Of a DNA stretch of 64,000 nucleotides, positions 1 to 9,362 are shown in pieces. Positions within the stretch are counted from its first letter, which is position 1. The number at the start of each line of letters is the position of its first letter. Origin of the DNA: Legionella santicrucis (GTDB lineage: Bacteria > Pseudomonadota > Gammaproteobacteria > Legionellales > Legionellaceae); NCBI RefSeq assembly GCF_001468135.1, contig NZ_LNYU01000024.1, forward strand, positions 194,148 to 258,147. The letters are read 5' to 3'. The translations under genes and the position numbers were made by a program. Under the pieces are notes generated by a model that ran no database searches, was not told the origin of the DNA, and saw nothing but the letters and a program-made list of their open reading frames with translations.

Positions 1-134
1 TCAGCAAGAGTAATTGTGGTATACGATTGAACTTTCAAGGCATCCAAATGTGCGGTAAAGCGGTGTAAATCTAATGTTTCAGGTCCAGTACCACCAATGG
101 AATGATAATAGAAAATAGGAATTCTTTTCTTCAT
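1..134 (-). CDS. polysaccharide deacetylase family protein, N-terminal part (cut by window edge)
   Basis: Only the first 44 codons lie in the window; the gene runs off the left edge. The ATG is at 132-134, six bases after the stop of the upstream glycosyltransferase, so the two are probably co-transcribed. The protein starts MKKRIPIFYYHSIGG, and the YHSI segment near the N-terminus is typical of NodB-like polysaccharide deacetylases, which remove acetyl groups from sugars. The catalytic Asp/His residues lie outside the window, so the family call rests on this short motif and on the glycosyltransferase neighbours. Confidence 0.6.
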   Translation of the reverse strand, partial: MKKRIPIFYYHSIGGTGPETLDLHRFTAHLDALKVQSYTTITLA

Positions 135-140
135 GATTAG

Positions 141-938
141 TTACCGTTCAAACAAGTGATGAAAAACGCGATTAAAATTATTTTTATCCTTATTTTCGTG
201 CATACATAATCCCATAGAGCGTTTATTTCCTAGAATGAGGCTTTGCCATCCTGGTAATGAAGGAACCAGGATTCGTCGTATATCTTTTTTTTGTAAATGC
301 CCACTAATCCAGACATCATCTTCAAAAAATGCCTCAGGTAAATTAGGAGGATAATGAAAAATATCTTCTGAAAAGAATGTTGGCTTTACCAGTACCCCAT
401 TATATCCCAGGAGCACATCAACCAGAGTCATTTTTTTTATCGCTTTATATTCGTAGCGCATTGAACCATGCATCACAGTCCCTGCTATTCCTAGCGCAGC
501 ATTAGGATCCAATTGTTCGTAATGCAATAGATCACGAATAAAGTGAGGTGGATAGATTCTATCGTCATCAATGATAATTAATTTTTTATTTTGTCCCGCA
601 AAGAACTCTAAACAAGGCAATAATTTTGAAGCAGGACCATAATCATATTCAATATATTGGATAAAAACGTTAGGATATTTTTTAATAAAATTAGGGAGCT
701 GAGAAATAGATTGATTTGCAAAACGTTTAAATCGTTTAGGGATCCACAACATAATTTTTTCGGGTTGTTGCGATTGTAACGCAATGGAGTTTAAAGTTGG
801 CCATATTTTATTGATTCGTTTTGGGGTTGTAGTGAACGTAACAATGACATTATTTTGAATGTTTGTGTTACTGATCTGAGGTATGATTTTTAAATGACAT
901 CTTAAAAAATGAAAATAATTGATAAGTCGTGATATCAA
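141..938 (-). CDS. GT-A type glycosyltransferase, family not recognised
   Basis: 265 residues with no signal peptide. A sugar-nucleotide-binding fold is suggested by VTFTTTPKRINKIWPTL around residue 33, a DDD cluster (LIIIDDDRIYPPHF, about residue 124) that fits a metal-binding DxD motif, and FFEDDVWISGHL further on, resembling the acceptor/catalytic region of GT-A enzymes. It probably transfers a sugar to an envelope glycan in the cytoplasm. No ATG is available at the N-terminus; translation most likely starts at a TTG (936-938) preceded by GGAAG five bases upstream. It begins about ten bases after the stop of the upstream GT4 gene, so the two look like one operon. Donor and acceptor cannot be read from sequence. 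Confidence 0.7.
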   Translation of the reverse strand: MISRLINYFHFLRCHLKIIPQISNTNIQNNVIVTFTTTPKRINKIWPTLNSIALQSQQPEKIMLWIPKRFKRFANQSISQLPNFIKKYPNVFIQYIEYDYGPASKLLPCLEFFAGQNKKLIIIDDDRIYPPHFIRDLLHYEQLDPNAALGIAGTVMHGSMRYEYKAIKKMTLVDVLLGYNGVLVKPTFFSEDIFHYPPNLPEAFFEDDVWISGHLQKKDIRRILVPSLPGWQSLILGNKRSMGLCMHENKDKNNFNRVFHHLFER

Positions 939-948
939 AGGAGCTTCC

Positions 949-2085
949 TTATAATTTTTTTCCTTCCGTAAGTGATATCCCTTGAGGATGAGAAGAAATC
1001 AATAAACTATAGTAAACAGATAAAGTTTGTTTCGCAATATCCTCCCATTTAAATTTATTGAGTAAAGGGTATGCCTTATCTCCTAATGCAGAACGTAATG
1101 CCTCATCATCAATAAGTTGGGTTATTTTTTCGATCATTTCAGGCAGTGAGGAAACTAAAAAACCTGTTTTTCCTGAAGAGATTATGTCAGAAATTCCATT
1201 ATTGGCATAAGCAACAGTTGGGACTTTGTGATAAATCGCTTCTAATATAACCATTCCAAATGCTTCGTGAGGAGAGGTTAAAACAAAAATATCTGTTTGC
1301 TGTATTAAATGAAATACGGCTGTTCGTGATATATTTCCGGTAAAAGAGATATATTCTGCAATACCTAATTGATTGGCCATTCGTTGTAGTTTTGTATTTT
1401 GTGGTCCATCCCCAACTATAAAAAATTTTAGGTTTTTATGTTTTTTAAGCAATTCATGAGCAACCAAGATAAAATCGGCAACTTTTTTTTTGCTCGATAA
1501 TCGGGATACGGTGGTTATTATGAGTTCATCAGGCTTTTTTACTAAAGGGATAGACTTTTCTGTACCATTAGGAGAAAACATATCAAACCCGTTGGGAATA
1601 TAGTAAGTGGCTGCATTTTTTTTTAAAGATTTCATATTATCTATAACGGCATGGCTGACACAAATCACATGTTGAACGAGTAGTGCGAAGCCTTTAATTA
1701 AACGCTTGTCTTGATTTCTATAGAGGGAATGGCTTGTCAAAACATGGGGCTTTTTTATTTTTTTTGCCAGTAAAAGAGCTTGTACTGCTAATATGGAGCC
1801 CAAACTATGGGCGTTTATGATATCAAATTGAGTAAAAAACTCATTATATTGACGAGAAAATCCTAAAAGTGTCCTACACATCTGAGTGTATGAAATTCGT
1901 TTAATGAATAGCGATCCTTTTCTCTCTTCTAAAGGGTAATTTTTTCTTTTGCGCGTGATAATGCATACTTGATGTCCAAGCGCGGCTAAGTTTCTTCCTA
2001 AGGCATCAACACAATATTCAACTCCCCCTATTTGAGGGAAATAGTTATCAGTAATTAGGGCAATCTTTAATGATTGTGGCTGCAT
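949..2085 (-). CDS. GT4-family (group 1) glycosyltransferase
   Basis: About 378 residues from the chosen start. The N-terminal Rossmann domain has ITDNYFPQIGGVEYCVDAL, the usual GT4 acceptor-side loop with paired glycines. The C-terminal domain has TVSRLSSKKKVADFI, FIVGDGP and SPHEAFGMVILEAI, the E-x7-E donor-binding region of this family. It should act in the cytoplasm as a retaining transferase on a lipid-linked or LPS glycan. The open frame extends upstream to a GTG at 2169, but the extra 28 residues do not resemble the family and homology begins right after MQPQSLKIALI, so I prefer the ATG at 2083-2085. It lies upstream of the other glycosyltransferase and is divergent from the LtaS-like gene. 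Confidence 0.85.
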   Translation of the reverse strand: MQPQSLKIALITDNYFPQIGGVEYCVDALGRNLAALGHQVCIITRKRKNYPLEERKGSLFIKRISYTQMCRTLLGFSRQYNEFFTQFDIINAHSLGSILAVQALLLAKKIKKPHVLTSHSLYRNQDKRLIKGFALLVQHVICVSHAVIDNMKSLKKNAATYYIPNGFDMFSPNGTEKSIPLVKKPDELIITTVSRLSSKKKVADFILVAHELLKKHKNLKFFIVGDGPQNTKLQRMANQLGIAEYISFTGNISRTAVFHLIQQTDIFVLTSPHEAFGMVILEAIYHKVPTVAYANNGISDIISSGKTGFLVSSLPEMIEKITQLIDDEALRSALGDKAYPLLNKFKWEDIAKQTLSVYYSLLISSHPQGISLTEGKKL

Positions 2086-2368
2086 CGAAATAACCCAGTT
2101 TATTTTTATTAATCTATGGTGAATTGTTTCTAACTTTTTAAAACAAGGCTCTGGTGTATCTAAGGACACTATCCATAAAGGTATTATTATTTACATCGAC
2201 TCGTTTTAGTGTAATTCAATGACAGAAACTAGTAAACTTAAGACATCAATAATAAACGCATTGGTTTTAATATAGAACCTTACAAAAGATATAGAGGTTC
2301 CAGCCGCTCGTTAGAACCAAAAGTATTTTTTAGTTTAAATTGAGTGAGTAACTTCTAGGGACAGCTCG

Positions 2369-4420
2369 ATGCACACAAATGATAAAAATAAGCAACCATT
2401 GTTTGTACGTTTTATTAGATATCAAGCCCGTATTTGGTCTTATGTTTTTATAGGGATCACCATTTTTATGGTGTCTCGAACTTTTATGCTTGTTTATTTT
2501 TTTGACTCTCACGCAACCCATTTAATCAAAGATATTCTCACTTTATATGGACTTGGACTGGCTTATGATGTGCAAGCAACCACATTTATATTCTCCCCAT
2601 TAGTCGTATTAGGCTTGTTTTTGATTTTTTTTAATCAAACTCGGCTTTTTAGTTTATATAATTTACTCGGGACATTTTTTCTTCTGTTTATTGTGCTTAT
2701 TTGTGTAGTTAACTTCTTCTATTATCAATACTTTAGCACACAAATAGGGATGAATTTTTTTCATATTCTGTTGGGTCAGGCAGATGCAACCTTTGCTTAT
2801 ATTTTTGAGAGTTATCCTATTGAGTGGTTTATTTTAGGAAGTGGGCTACTTCTCATTTTGATGCTGAGTTTATTGCGAACTGTAGAAAAAAATATCCAAA
2901 AAATAAACTGGAATCCCCGATGGTTTGTCAAATTTACTTGCATCATTCTCTTTATCTTTTTATATATTTCTGCGATGCGTTGTTCCTTTGGCGGATACAG
3001 TTTATATCATAATGGGTTTCCAGTGATTGCCTCTTCATCACTGGTGAATCAATTGGTCGAAAACGGTGCCGCTGCTTTATATGATGCTTATAAGGAAATA
3101 GCTATTGCACGGTCGATTTGGACCTCTATTACTATGCAAGAAGCACTTAATGCATATAACCAATACTTTGATAAAAACATACAATCAGAAGAATTTGGAG
3201 TACACCACTTATATTCACAGACCTCAACCAAGCAGTTTTCTAAGGACCATCCAAAACCTAATGTTGTATTTGTGCAGATGGAAAGTTTTGGGAGACATTT
3301 ATTACTCTACTCGAATACTCAAAATGACATGGTGGGTAAATTGGGGAGATATTTTAACCAAGATTTTTTATTTAATAATTTTCTTTCTAGTGGAAATGCT
3401 ACTTATGAATCTTTAGGTTATTTAACATTTAATACGCCACGTCCAGAATTATTAAGTACACAATGTTCTAATATGCTCTCTTCATCTGTGGCAAAGCCCT
3501 TTAAGATGGCAGGATATAAAACAGTTTTTTTAACTTCAGGATCAGCGCATTGGGCTAATACGGATCATTTTTTGTTTACCCAAGGGTTTGATCAAATAAT
3601 TGGCTTAGAGACAATTTTAAAACACTACCCACAGGCAGAAAGATCACCTTGGGGAGTCTATGATGAATATACTTTTGCTTATGCATATCATTTATTAAAT
3701 GAGACGAATGAAAATCACCAACCTATTTTTATTTATATTAATACAGTAACCAATCACCCACCCTATAGTATCCCGACGCATTATCAATCTTATCCTATAA
3801 CGTTACCTGATACACTTTTGCAAATGGTAACCACACCTTTTGAAGAGCTTATTCAAGCAGCGCAGACCTATCAATATGCTAATGACTCTTTAGGTCATTT
3901 TATAGATAAAATAGATCATAGTCATTGGGGCTGGAAAACTATCATTGGCGCTTCAGGAGATCATAATCAAAGGGAGTTGATGTTTCACTATAAAGATCAT
4001 ACAACCTTAGGCATAAGATTTGAGGTTCCATTTTTTTTACATGTTCCGTCGGTATATCAAAATAACATTCAGTATGATCCAGAACGTATCGGTTCTCATA
4101 AAGATATTTTTCCAACCTTATATGAGCTCGCACTATCAGATATACCTTATCTTAAATTAGGAACTAATTTATTATCTCCTAATAAACCAGGCTTTGAATT
4201 TGGATATAATGTGTCCGCTTTTCTTTTCCCAGAGGGAATTATAGTTTCAGAGGAAAATAAACATCGTTTTTATCCTTGGGCGGATAAATCCAAAATATTA
4301 GTTGGGGAAGGTCTGGATTTAAGCCCATCGCAAAAAGAACAACTTAACAAGGTGAGGCAATATGAGTTGTTGCTCTCTTGGCAACTCAATGAGTCTGCGA
4401 AATTGGCTAAATGCTCTTAA
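2369..4420 (+). CDS. LtaS-like sulfatase-fold phosphoglycerol/phosphoethanolamine transferase family protein
   Basis: 683 residues. Roughly the first 210 contain about five hydrophobic segments (near 25-45, 65-90, 95-120, 150-170 and 190-205), followed by a periplasmic alkaline-phosphatase/sulfatase-fold domain. The domain opens with PNVVFVQMESFGRHLL, where the Glu is a metal ligand in this family; SSGNATYESLGYLTFNTP holds the candidate nucleophile Thr, and later GASGDHNQR supplies Asp/His metal ligands. Gram-negative members often transfer phosphoglycerol or phosphoethanolamine to periplasmic glycans rather than making lipoteichoic acid. The ATG follows GGGA about eight bases upstream. It is convergent with the LysR gene. 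The substrate is unknown; modification of LPS or another surface glycan is an inference from neighbours. Confidence 0.8.
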   Translation: MHTNDKNKQPLFVRFIRYQARIWSYVFIGITIFMVSRTFMLVYFFDSHATHLIKDILTLYGLGLAYDVQATTFIFSPLVVLGLFLIFFNQTRLFSLYNLLGTFFLLFIVLICVVNFFYYQYFSTQIGMNFFHILLGQADATFAYIFESYPIEWFILGSGLLLILMLSLLRTVEKNIQKINWNPRWFVKFTCIILFIFLYISAMRCSFGGYSLYHNGFPVIASSSLVNQLVENGAAALYDAYKEIAIARSIWTSITMQEALNAYNQYFDKNIQSEEFGVHHLYSQTSTKQFSKDHPKPNVVFVQMESFGRHLLLYSNTQNDMVGKLGRYFNQDFLFNNFLSSGNATYESLGYLTFNTPRPELLSTQCSNMLSSSVAKPFKMAGYKTVFLTSGSAHWANTDHFLFTQGFDQIIGLETILKHYPQAERSPWGVYDEYTFAYAYHLLNETNENHQPIFIYINTVTNHPPYSIPTHYQSYPITLPDTLLQMVTTPFEELIQAAQTYQYANDSLGHFIDKIDHSHWGWKTIIGASGDHNQRELMFHYKDHTTLGIRFEVPFFLHVPSVYQNNIQYDPERIGSHKDIFPTLYELALSDIPYLKLGTNLLSPNKPGFEFGYNVSAFLFPEGIIVSEENKHRFYPWADKSKILVGEGLDLSPSQKEQLNKVRQYELLLSWQLNESAKLAKCS

Positions 4421-4475
4421 ACATTGAAGAAGAGGGATATTTTACCTAGAGTATTAGGGGCTGTTGGCGTTCGCT

Positions 4476-5387
4476 TTATAGAACATTTTTAGTCTGATGC
4501 AGAATCAGTTCTCTTAACCAGCGATGCCCCGGGTCAGCATCGTCTTTTTGATGCCAATATTGATAGCAATGATAGCCGTCAACCTCAAAAGGCACAGAAG
4601 CAATACTTAATGGGATGAAATGAGATACCTTTTCAGCAACTTGACGAATACTTAAAGTAAGGTAATTGGAGTCAGTTAACACAAGTAAGGGCATGATTCC
4701 TTGCCCTACGCTAATGGAGACCCGTTTGTCATGTCCAAGCTGATTTAAATAACGATCGAAATAATTATAAAAAGGTGTTTCTCTTAATGAAAATTGGATT
4801 AATGGGTACTTTAATAACTCGTCCAAAGTGATTTTCCCTTCTTGGATTCCTGGGTGGTGACTGCCTCCGACTATGACTGCTTCATCTTGGAGCAACTTTT
4901 GTTGTTTTAAGTTTTCCGGAACTCCTTCAAACATACCAATCATCAAATCAATATCTCCGGATTCAAACACTTCTGCAGAATTTAAATAATTAGGATGCTT
5001 TATATTTAATTTTATTCCTGGAGCTTCTTGTTCCAATTGGTGAATCAAGCCTGGAGTCCATAAAATTGACAATAAATCAGTCATACCAATTGAAAAGGTT
5101 CTTTTGGAGATCAAGGGGTTAAATGTTTTTGTAGTGTTAAATAAGGTTTCAATCAGGGAAAGAGATTCGCGGGTTTTTCCTATCAATGAATTTGCTAAAG
5201 GAGTTAATTGCATGATATTGCCTTGGCCGCGAACAAGAAGATCATCATGGAAATGCTCACGAAGTTGCTTTAAATAAACACTCATTGACGATTGGCTTAT
5301 ACTTATTTTTTTGCTTGCAAGAGTAAGATGACGACAGGTTAATAATGCATGCAATGCTCGAAGTAAATTGAGATTAAGTTTATCCAT
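4476..5387 (-). CDS. LysR-family transcriptional regulator
   Basis: About 303 residues. An N-terminal winged helix-turn-helix (LNLLRALHALLTCRHLTLAS to QSSMSVYLKQLREHF, residues about 4-60) is followed by a periplasmic-binding-like effector domain from about 90. The layout resembles the NodD/NahR branch, for example in the LL-RG-x-x-x-LTPLA segment after the helix-turn-helix. Two ATGs compete, at 5399 and 5387; the second has GAGG six bases upstream and gives the usual N-terminus, so it is chosen. The gene is convergent with the LtaS-like gene and its upstream neighbour points the same way, so no divergent target is visible. The effector ligand is unknown. Confidence 0.9.
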   Translation of the reverse strand: MDKLNLNLLRALHALLTCRHLTLASKKISISQSSMSVYLKQLREHFHDDLLVRGQGNIMQLTPLANSLIGKTRESLSLIETLFNTTKTFNPLISKRTFSIGMTDLLSILWTPGLIHQLEQEAPGIKLNIKHPNYLNSAEVFESGDIDLMIGMFEGVPENLKQQKLLQDEAVIVGGSHHPGIQEGKITLDELLKYPLIQFSLRETPFYNYFDRYLNQLGHDKRVSISVGQGIMPLLVLTDSNYLTLSIRQVAEKVSHFIPLSIASVPFEVDGYHCYQYWHQKDDADPGHRWLRELILHQTKNVL

Positions 5388-5666
5388 AAAATGCCTCATT
5401 GGCTCTCGCGAACAAGCCGCGGGGTATTGATTTAGTGACCTTTAAGTCAATGGCAGTGCTCCTCAGCTCGAACGGTTCAAGGTGGAGTCTGGATTTAAAT
5501 AGATTCTTTATCCGAACCCACGCTAAATTATTTTTTTAACGACTTCAGTTTGAGGTATAGCTGAGAGTAATTGAGTTTGCAAATGAGCTAAATTTAATTT
5601 TGAAATAATTCTCGCTTCTTAAAGTTAGCCCGAAGATTTAGACTTCGAGCTTTTTGATACGTCAAT

Positions 5667-6140
5667 TTAGAGAATACTGCATTGCTCTGACAATTTGGGT
5701 TTATAACTCATCCTGGTTTCGCCATTTAATTTATTTAAAGCGGCTTGCAAGTAATCATTTATCTCTGATTGATTGCTTATACTTTGTTTGCAAGCTTCAA
5801 TGAATACTTCTTTGAATTGTTCGCATTCGGTAGATGTAATTGCTTGCTCGATGTACTCATGAGATCTCATTCTTAATGCTCGGATCTGCGCTGCTTGTTC
5901 CACAGTTCGGGGTAATTGATTATGCACCCATGTTCCTATTAAAGTCTCTGTTAAAATAACCATATCAAGGCTGTTTCCTCGACTTATATGGAAATGTTCA
6001 ATTCCCTTTGGCGACTCAGCATAAACTGATAAATCCCCCCCTGTTCTATAAATTCCTATCATATAATTTTCATCACTGATTAAATGTTCATGATTAATGA
6101 TTGAACGTTTGCTGCTTAATATTTCTGTTTTGCTGTGCAT
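5667..6140 (-). CDS. unrecognised small protein with C-terminal CaaX box (candidate secreted effector)
   Basis: 157 residues, no recognised domain, no signal peptide and no obvious membrane segment. Its last four residues are C-S-I-L immediately before the TAA (codons read at 5670-5681). This is a canonical CaaX prenylation box, and Leu in the last place is the geranylgeranyl-type signature in eukaryotes. Bacteria lack protein prenyltransferases, but several Legionella Dot/Icm effectors are known to be lipidated by host enzymes this way, so a translocated effector is plausible. The open frame extends to a TTG at 6152, but the ATG at 6138-6140 has GGAG six bases upstream and is preferred. It sits 128 bases downstream of the phosphoethanolamine transferase. 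Confidence 0.6.
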   Translation of the reverse strand: MHSKTEILSSKRSIINHEHLISDENYMIGIYRTGGDLSVYAESPKGIEHFHISRGNSLDMVILTETLIGTWVHNQLPRTVEQAAQIRALRMRSHEYIEQAITSTECEQFKEVFIEACKQSISNQSEINDYLQAALNKLNGETRMSYKPKLSEQCSIL

Positions 6141-6268
6141 GGACAACTCCAATTAAATTAGGTAAAAAATAATCATTTCAATTTTGAGCTATTTTTGGTC
6201 TTGTTGAATTGATTGCGTCCATTTTATGGGTGAAGCCTTAGCATATTCTTAAAATTGCTAATGAAATT

Positions 6269-7939
6269 TTAATACTCGGTATTAAAATTCTGGGGAGTGG
6301 ATGCAGTGTTGATTAGCTGATGATTTGTAGAGCAGCTTATAAATAGGTCCAGCTCTTTTTCATAAAGCTCCGTACTGATATTCATTAAGCCTAAAATTGA
6401 ATGAAAAAGGTTATCATGAGAAAGTTTTTTACTCATAGATTCTTTTTTCAAACAACTATGGGATAAATTTTTTTCCTCCACGAACGAATCAGATGCCCAG
6501 AAAATAAGGGGGACACTCGTTTGCTCCTGGGGAGCAATGAGATATGGCGTGCCGTGTTCATATATTCCTTTTTCACCAATAGATTCTCCATGATCCGAAG
6601 TGTAGAGAAGTGCAGTATTCCAAAAGGCATCTTGTTCTTTTAGAAAATTAATGAGTTCATGGAGTACAAAATCGGTATATAAAATACTATTATCATACGC
6701 ATTTAATAAGGTTTGGCGGTCACAAAGTCGAAACTCTTGATTTTGGCAAGCAGGAGTAAATTGATTAAAATGATTAGGATAGCGAGTATAATAATTTTGA
6801 CCATGACTGCCTTTTAAATGGAGCACAAGAACCGTATCTACTTTTTGAAAATGATAGATTTTATTTTTTAATTCGTTAATTAATTCCCCATCAAAATTAT
6901 AATCAGTGATTGTTGATGTAATATGTTTGCAAACACCTTGGCAATCACCGGCACCATTATTGTCCAGCCAAAATACATTTACCCCTGTTCGTTTTAAAAT
7001 ATCGAGTAGATTATCTTGGCTCTCTGCAATTAAATTACTAAACTGAGTTCGTGGTAGATGTGAAAAAATGCAAGGTACAGACACACTTGTCGCTGTTCCA
7101 CACGAGGTCATGTTTGGAAAAGAGATTACACCTAGTTTTTTTGTATATGAATTTGTTGCGCGCTCATAGCCATTTAATTCAAAATTCATTCCTCGAGCAG
7201 TTTCGCCAACGACCAAAATCAAAAGATTATTTTTCCCATTATGATGCATACTGTTGTTTTTAGCATCTAGTCCGATTTGTTTGTAAGGATGCTGTTGCGC
7301 GATTATTTTATCGTGATAATAGTTAAATGCTGCATTGAGAAAATTATTTGGGACCATTTCAAACGGAGGTTTTCCGGCGAGTCCAGTTAATGGGATTATT
7401 GAATAATAACGAATGGAAAAGGGAAATATAATTATAAAATAAAAAAAGGGATATACAAAAACACTTAATAGTTTGATGAGTATTTCTTTTTTAATAGAAA
7501 AATGAATAATCTTAACTTTATAGATTAAAAAAGATGGGACAACTCCAAATACAAAAAAACAAATTAAAAATGAAGGAGTAATAAAGGGAAGAACTTCTTT
7601 TGCATTCGTTTTTTCAAGTGTAGCAATCATTGAGGAGTGAGAATCAAAAACAAATCCATAATATATATGGCAATAACTCAAAATAGATGAAACTAAAGTT
7701 ACTGTTATAAAAACAGGTTTTTCCACATACTTGACAGTAAAAAGAGAAAATAAAGAGAAAAAGACACAAAATAAAAAGAGGGGGATAGTAATGCTCAAAA
7801 AAACTGTACTATCAATCGAAATATGTTCCTCTTTTATATGAGTAATCGCTTTAATAATAAATGGAAAATTGAGCACTAATGCAAAATATGCAGTTAAGAT
7901 TAATGTAAAAGATACAACATTTAATCTCTTACGACTCAT
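6269..7939 (-). CDS. lipid A phosphoethanolamine transferase (EptA/MCR family)
   Basis: 556 residues. Five hydrophobic segments in the first 180 residues anchor the enzyme in the inner membrane, followed by a periplasmic catalytic domain. Visible family motifs are LILVVGETARGMNFELNGY (metal-ligand Glu), TSCGTATSVSVPCIFS with the Thr that becomes phosphoethanolaminylated, and TSDHGESIGEKGIYEHGTPY with the Asp/His zinc ligands; paired cysteines in the domain fit the usual disulfides. Enzymes of this family move phosphoethanolamine from phosphatidylethanolamine to lipid A, lowering surface charge and sensitivity to cationic peptides. AAGGA lies upstream of the ATG. It begins 36 bases after the outer-membrane efflux gene, so it is probably the distal gene of that operon. 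Confidence 0.9.
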   Translation of the reverse strand: MSRKRLNVVSFTLILTAYFALVLNFPFIIKAITHIKEEHISIDSTVFLSITIPLFLFCVFFSLFSLFTVKYVEKPVFITVTLVSSILSYCHIYYGFVFDSHSSMIATLEKTNAKEVLPFITPSFLICFFVFGVVPSFLIYKVKIIHFSIKKEILIKLLSVFVYPFFYFIIIFPFSIRYYSIIPLTGLAGKPPFEMVPNNFLNAAFNYYHDKIIAQQHPYKQIGLDAKNNSMHHNGKNNLLILVVGETARGMNFELNGYERATNSYTKKLGVISFPNMTSCGTATSVSVPCIFSHLPRTQFSNLIAESQDNLLDILKRTGVNVFWLDNNGAGDCQGVCKHITSTITDYNFDGELINELKNKIYHFQKVDTVLVLHLKGSHGQNYYTRYPNHFNQFTPACQNQEFRLCDRQTLLNAYDNSILYTDFVLHELINFLKEQDAFWNTALLYTSDHGESIGEKGIYEHGTPYLIAPQEQTSVPLIFWASDSFVEEKNLSHSCLKKESMSKKLSHDNLFHSILGLMNISTELYEKELDLFISCSTNHQLINTASTPQNFNTEY

Positions 7940-7975
7940 GCAACAAGTTCCTTATTCTATATGGTCAATAAAACC

Positions 7976-9355
7976 CTATGAATTAACATTTCCTCCTAAG
8001 GCTTTATAAAGATTTATTTGAGCTACTTGAAGTCGCACAATATTTTGTAAATAGGTAAATTCTATATAATTTAACTCTTCTTCTGCGCGAAGTACTGAAT
8101 TAAAATCAGAAGAAGATTTTTGATAAACATCTTTAGCTAATTTTAACGCTAGTCTTTTTTGTTCCACCGCGCGTTTAAGATGAGTGACACTTTTTTTATA
8201 ATGCTGATAATAACTATACTGGGTTTCAATCTCATGTAGTGCGCGCATCACAGCGAGTTGATATTGTATAACTACCATTGCTTTTTCACGTTTACGTAAT
8301 TCAATGGAATTGAATAAAGCGACGTTGAAGATAGGTGCTGTAAAAGTTCCATAGAAAGTGGATTCAGGATTTTGTACCGTAAGCAGATTGCGTGCGGTAA
8401 GAATACTGCCTGCAATGGTTTGAGTTTGCCACCCCAATAGCCATCCTATAGTAATTTGGGGCAATAAGTTTGCCATTGTCGCACGAATATTGGCATGCGC
8501 TGCGGCTACTCTGCGTTCAGCGGCTTTAATATCAGGGCGTCGCTGTAAGAGTTGGGCAGGTAACCCTAAATTGATATTTTGAGTGATTTGAGGAATTGGT
8601 TTAGGGGGCAATAATTTTTTCGCTAATACGCCGGGATTATTTCCAGTTAGCAGTTCTATTTTGTGCAATAGGGCTGTTGTTAATGCTTTATTTTGTTCCA
8701 ACTCCGCCAGTTGAGTTTCAATTAATCCATCTTGTTGGGCAAAATTCAAATAATTAGCATAGCCTTCTTTATAACGGGATTTGATAAATTGCAGTGTTTG
8801 TTTATTGCCTGCAATATTATTGTTTAGTACCGTCCTTCTGGCTTGCGCTTCGCGTAATTCCAAATAAGAGGAGGCAATTTCTGCGTATAAATTAATCAAT
8901 GCAAAATCAAGATCTTCTTGTTCCGCTTGAAAATTCGCTTTGGTCATTTGTTTTAGTTGGCGATTTTTGCCAAAAATATCAGGATCTAAGTTGCCCGTTA
9001 ACGCAATAAGTTGATTGATATCAAATCCTGTTCCAGTTGGTGGAGAAGCCCCAAGACCTGCAATTGGAAGTAATTGGGCGACTGCTACAGCATATTGTGC
9101 TCGTGCAACACTTACTCTGGTTTGTGCTATTTTTATATTTAAGTTGTAAACTGCTTGTTGTTCAATCAAATTATTTAATATGGGGTCATGAAAATTACGC
9201 CACCAGGCCTCGTCGTTTTTTACTATAGAAGTATGTTGAATTCCTTTACTCCAGTTGGAGGGTACAGAGGCAGTAGGCGGAACATATTTTGGGCCTATGG
9301 AGCATCCTGTCAGGAGAAGAATAAGTAATACAAAGTACGAAGTATAATAGTTCAT
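7976..9355 (-). CDS. NodT-type outer-membrane efflux lipoprotein (TolC-like channel)
   Basis: About 459 residues. The N-terminus MNYYTSYFVLLILLLTGC is a lipoprotein signal with lipobox LTGC, followed by SIGPKYVPP, the characteristic start of NodT-family outer-membrane factors. Two outer-membrane-efflux repeats follow, with long helices and LLQRRPDIKAAERRVAAAHANI, a hallmark of this family. It would form the trimeric outer-membrane exit duct. The open frame continues upstream to 9460, but that part overlaps the adaptor gene and lacks a signal peptide, so the ATG at 9353-9355 is used, just after the adaptor stop. It is the third gene after permease, ATPase and adaptor, completing a tripartite pump. 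Confidence 0.9.
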   Translation of the reverse strand: MNYYTSYFVLLILLLTGCSIGPKYVPPTASVPSNWSKGIQHTSIVKNDEAWWRNFHDPILNNLIEQQAVYNLNIKIAQTRVSVARAQYAVAVAQLLPIAGLGASPPTGTGFDINQLIALTGNLDPDIFGKNRQLKQMTKANFQAEQEDLDFALINLYAEIASSYLELREAQARRTVLNNNIAGNKQTLQFIKSRYKEGYANYLNFAQQDGLIETQLAELEQNKALTTALLHKIELLTGNNPGVLAKKLLPPKPIPQITQNINLGLPAQLLQRRPDIKAAERRVAAAHANIRATMANLLPQITIGWLLGWQTQTIAGSILTARNLLTVQNPESTFYGTFTAPIFNVALFNSIELRKREKAMVVIQYQLAVMRALHEIETQYSYYQHYKKSVTHLKRAVEQKRLALKLAKDVYQKSSSDFNSVLRAEEELNYIEFTYLQNIVRLQVAQINLYKALGGNVNS

Positions 9356-9362
9356 GTGACGA

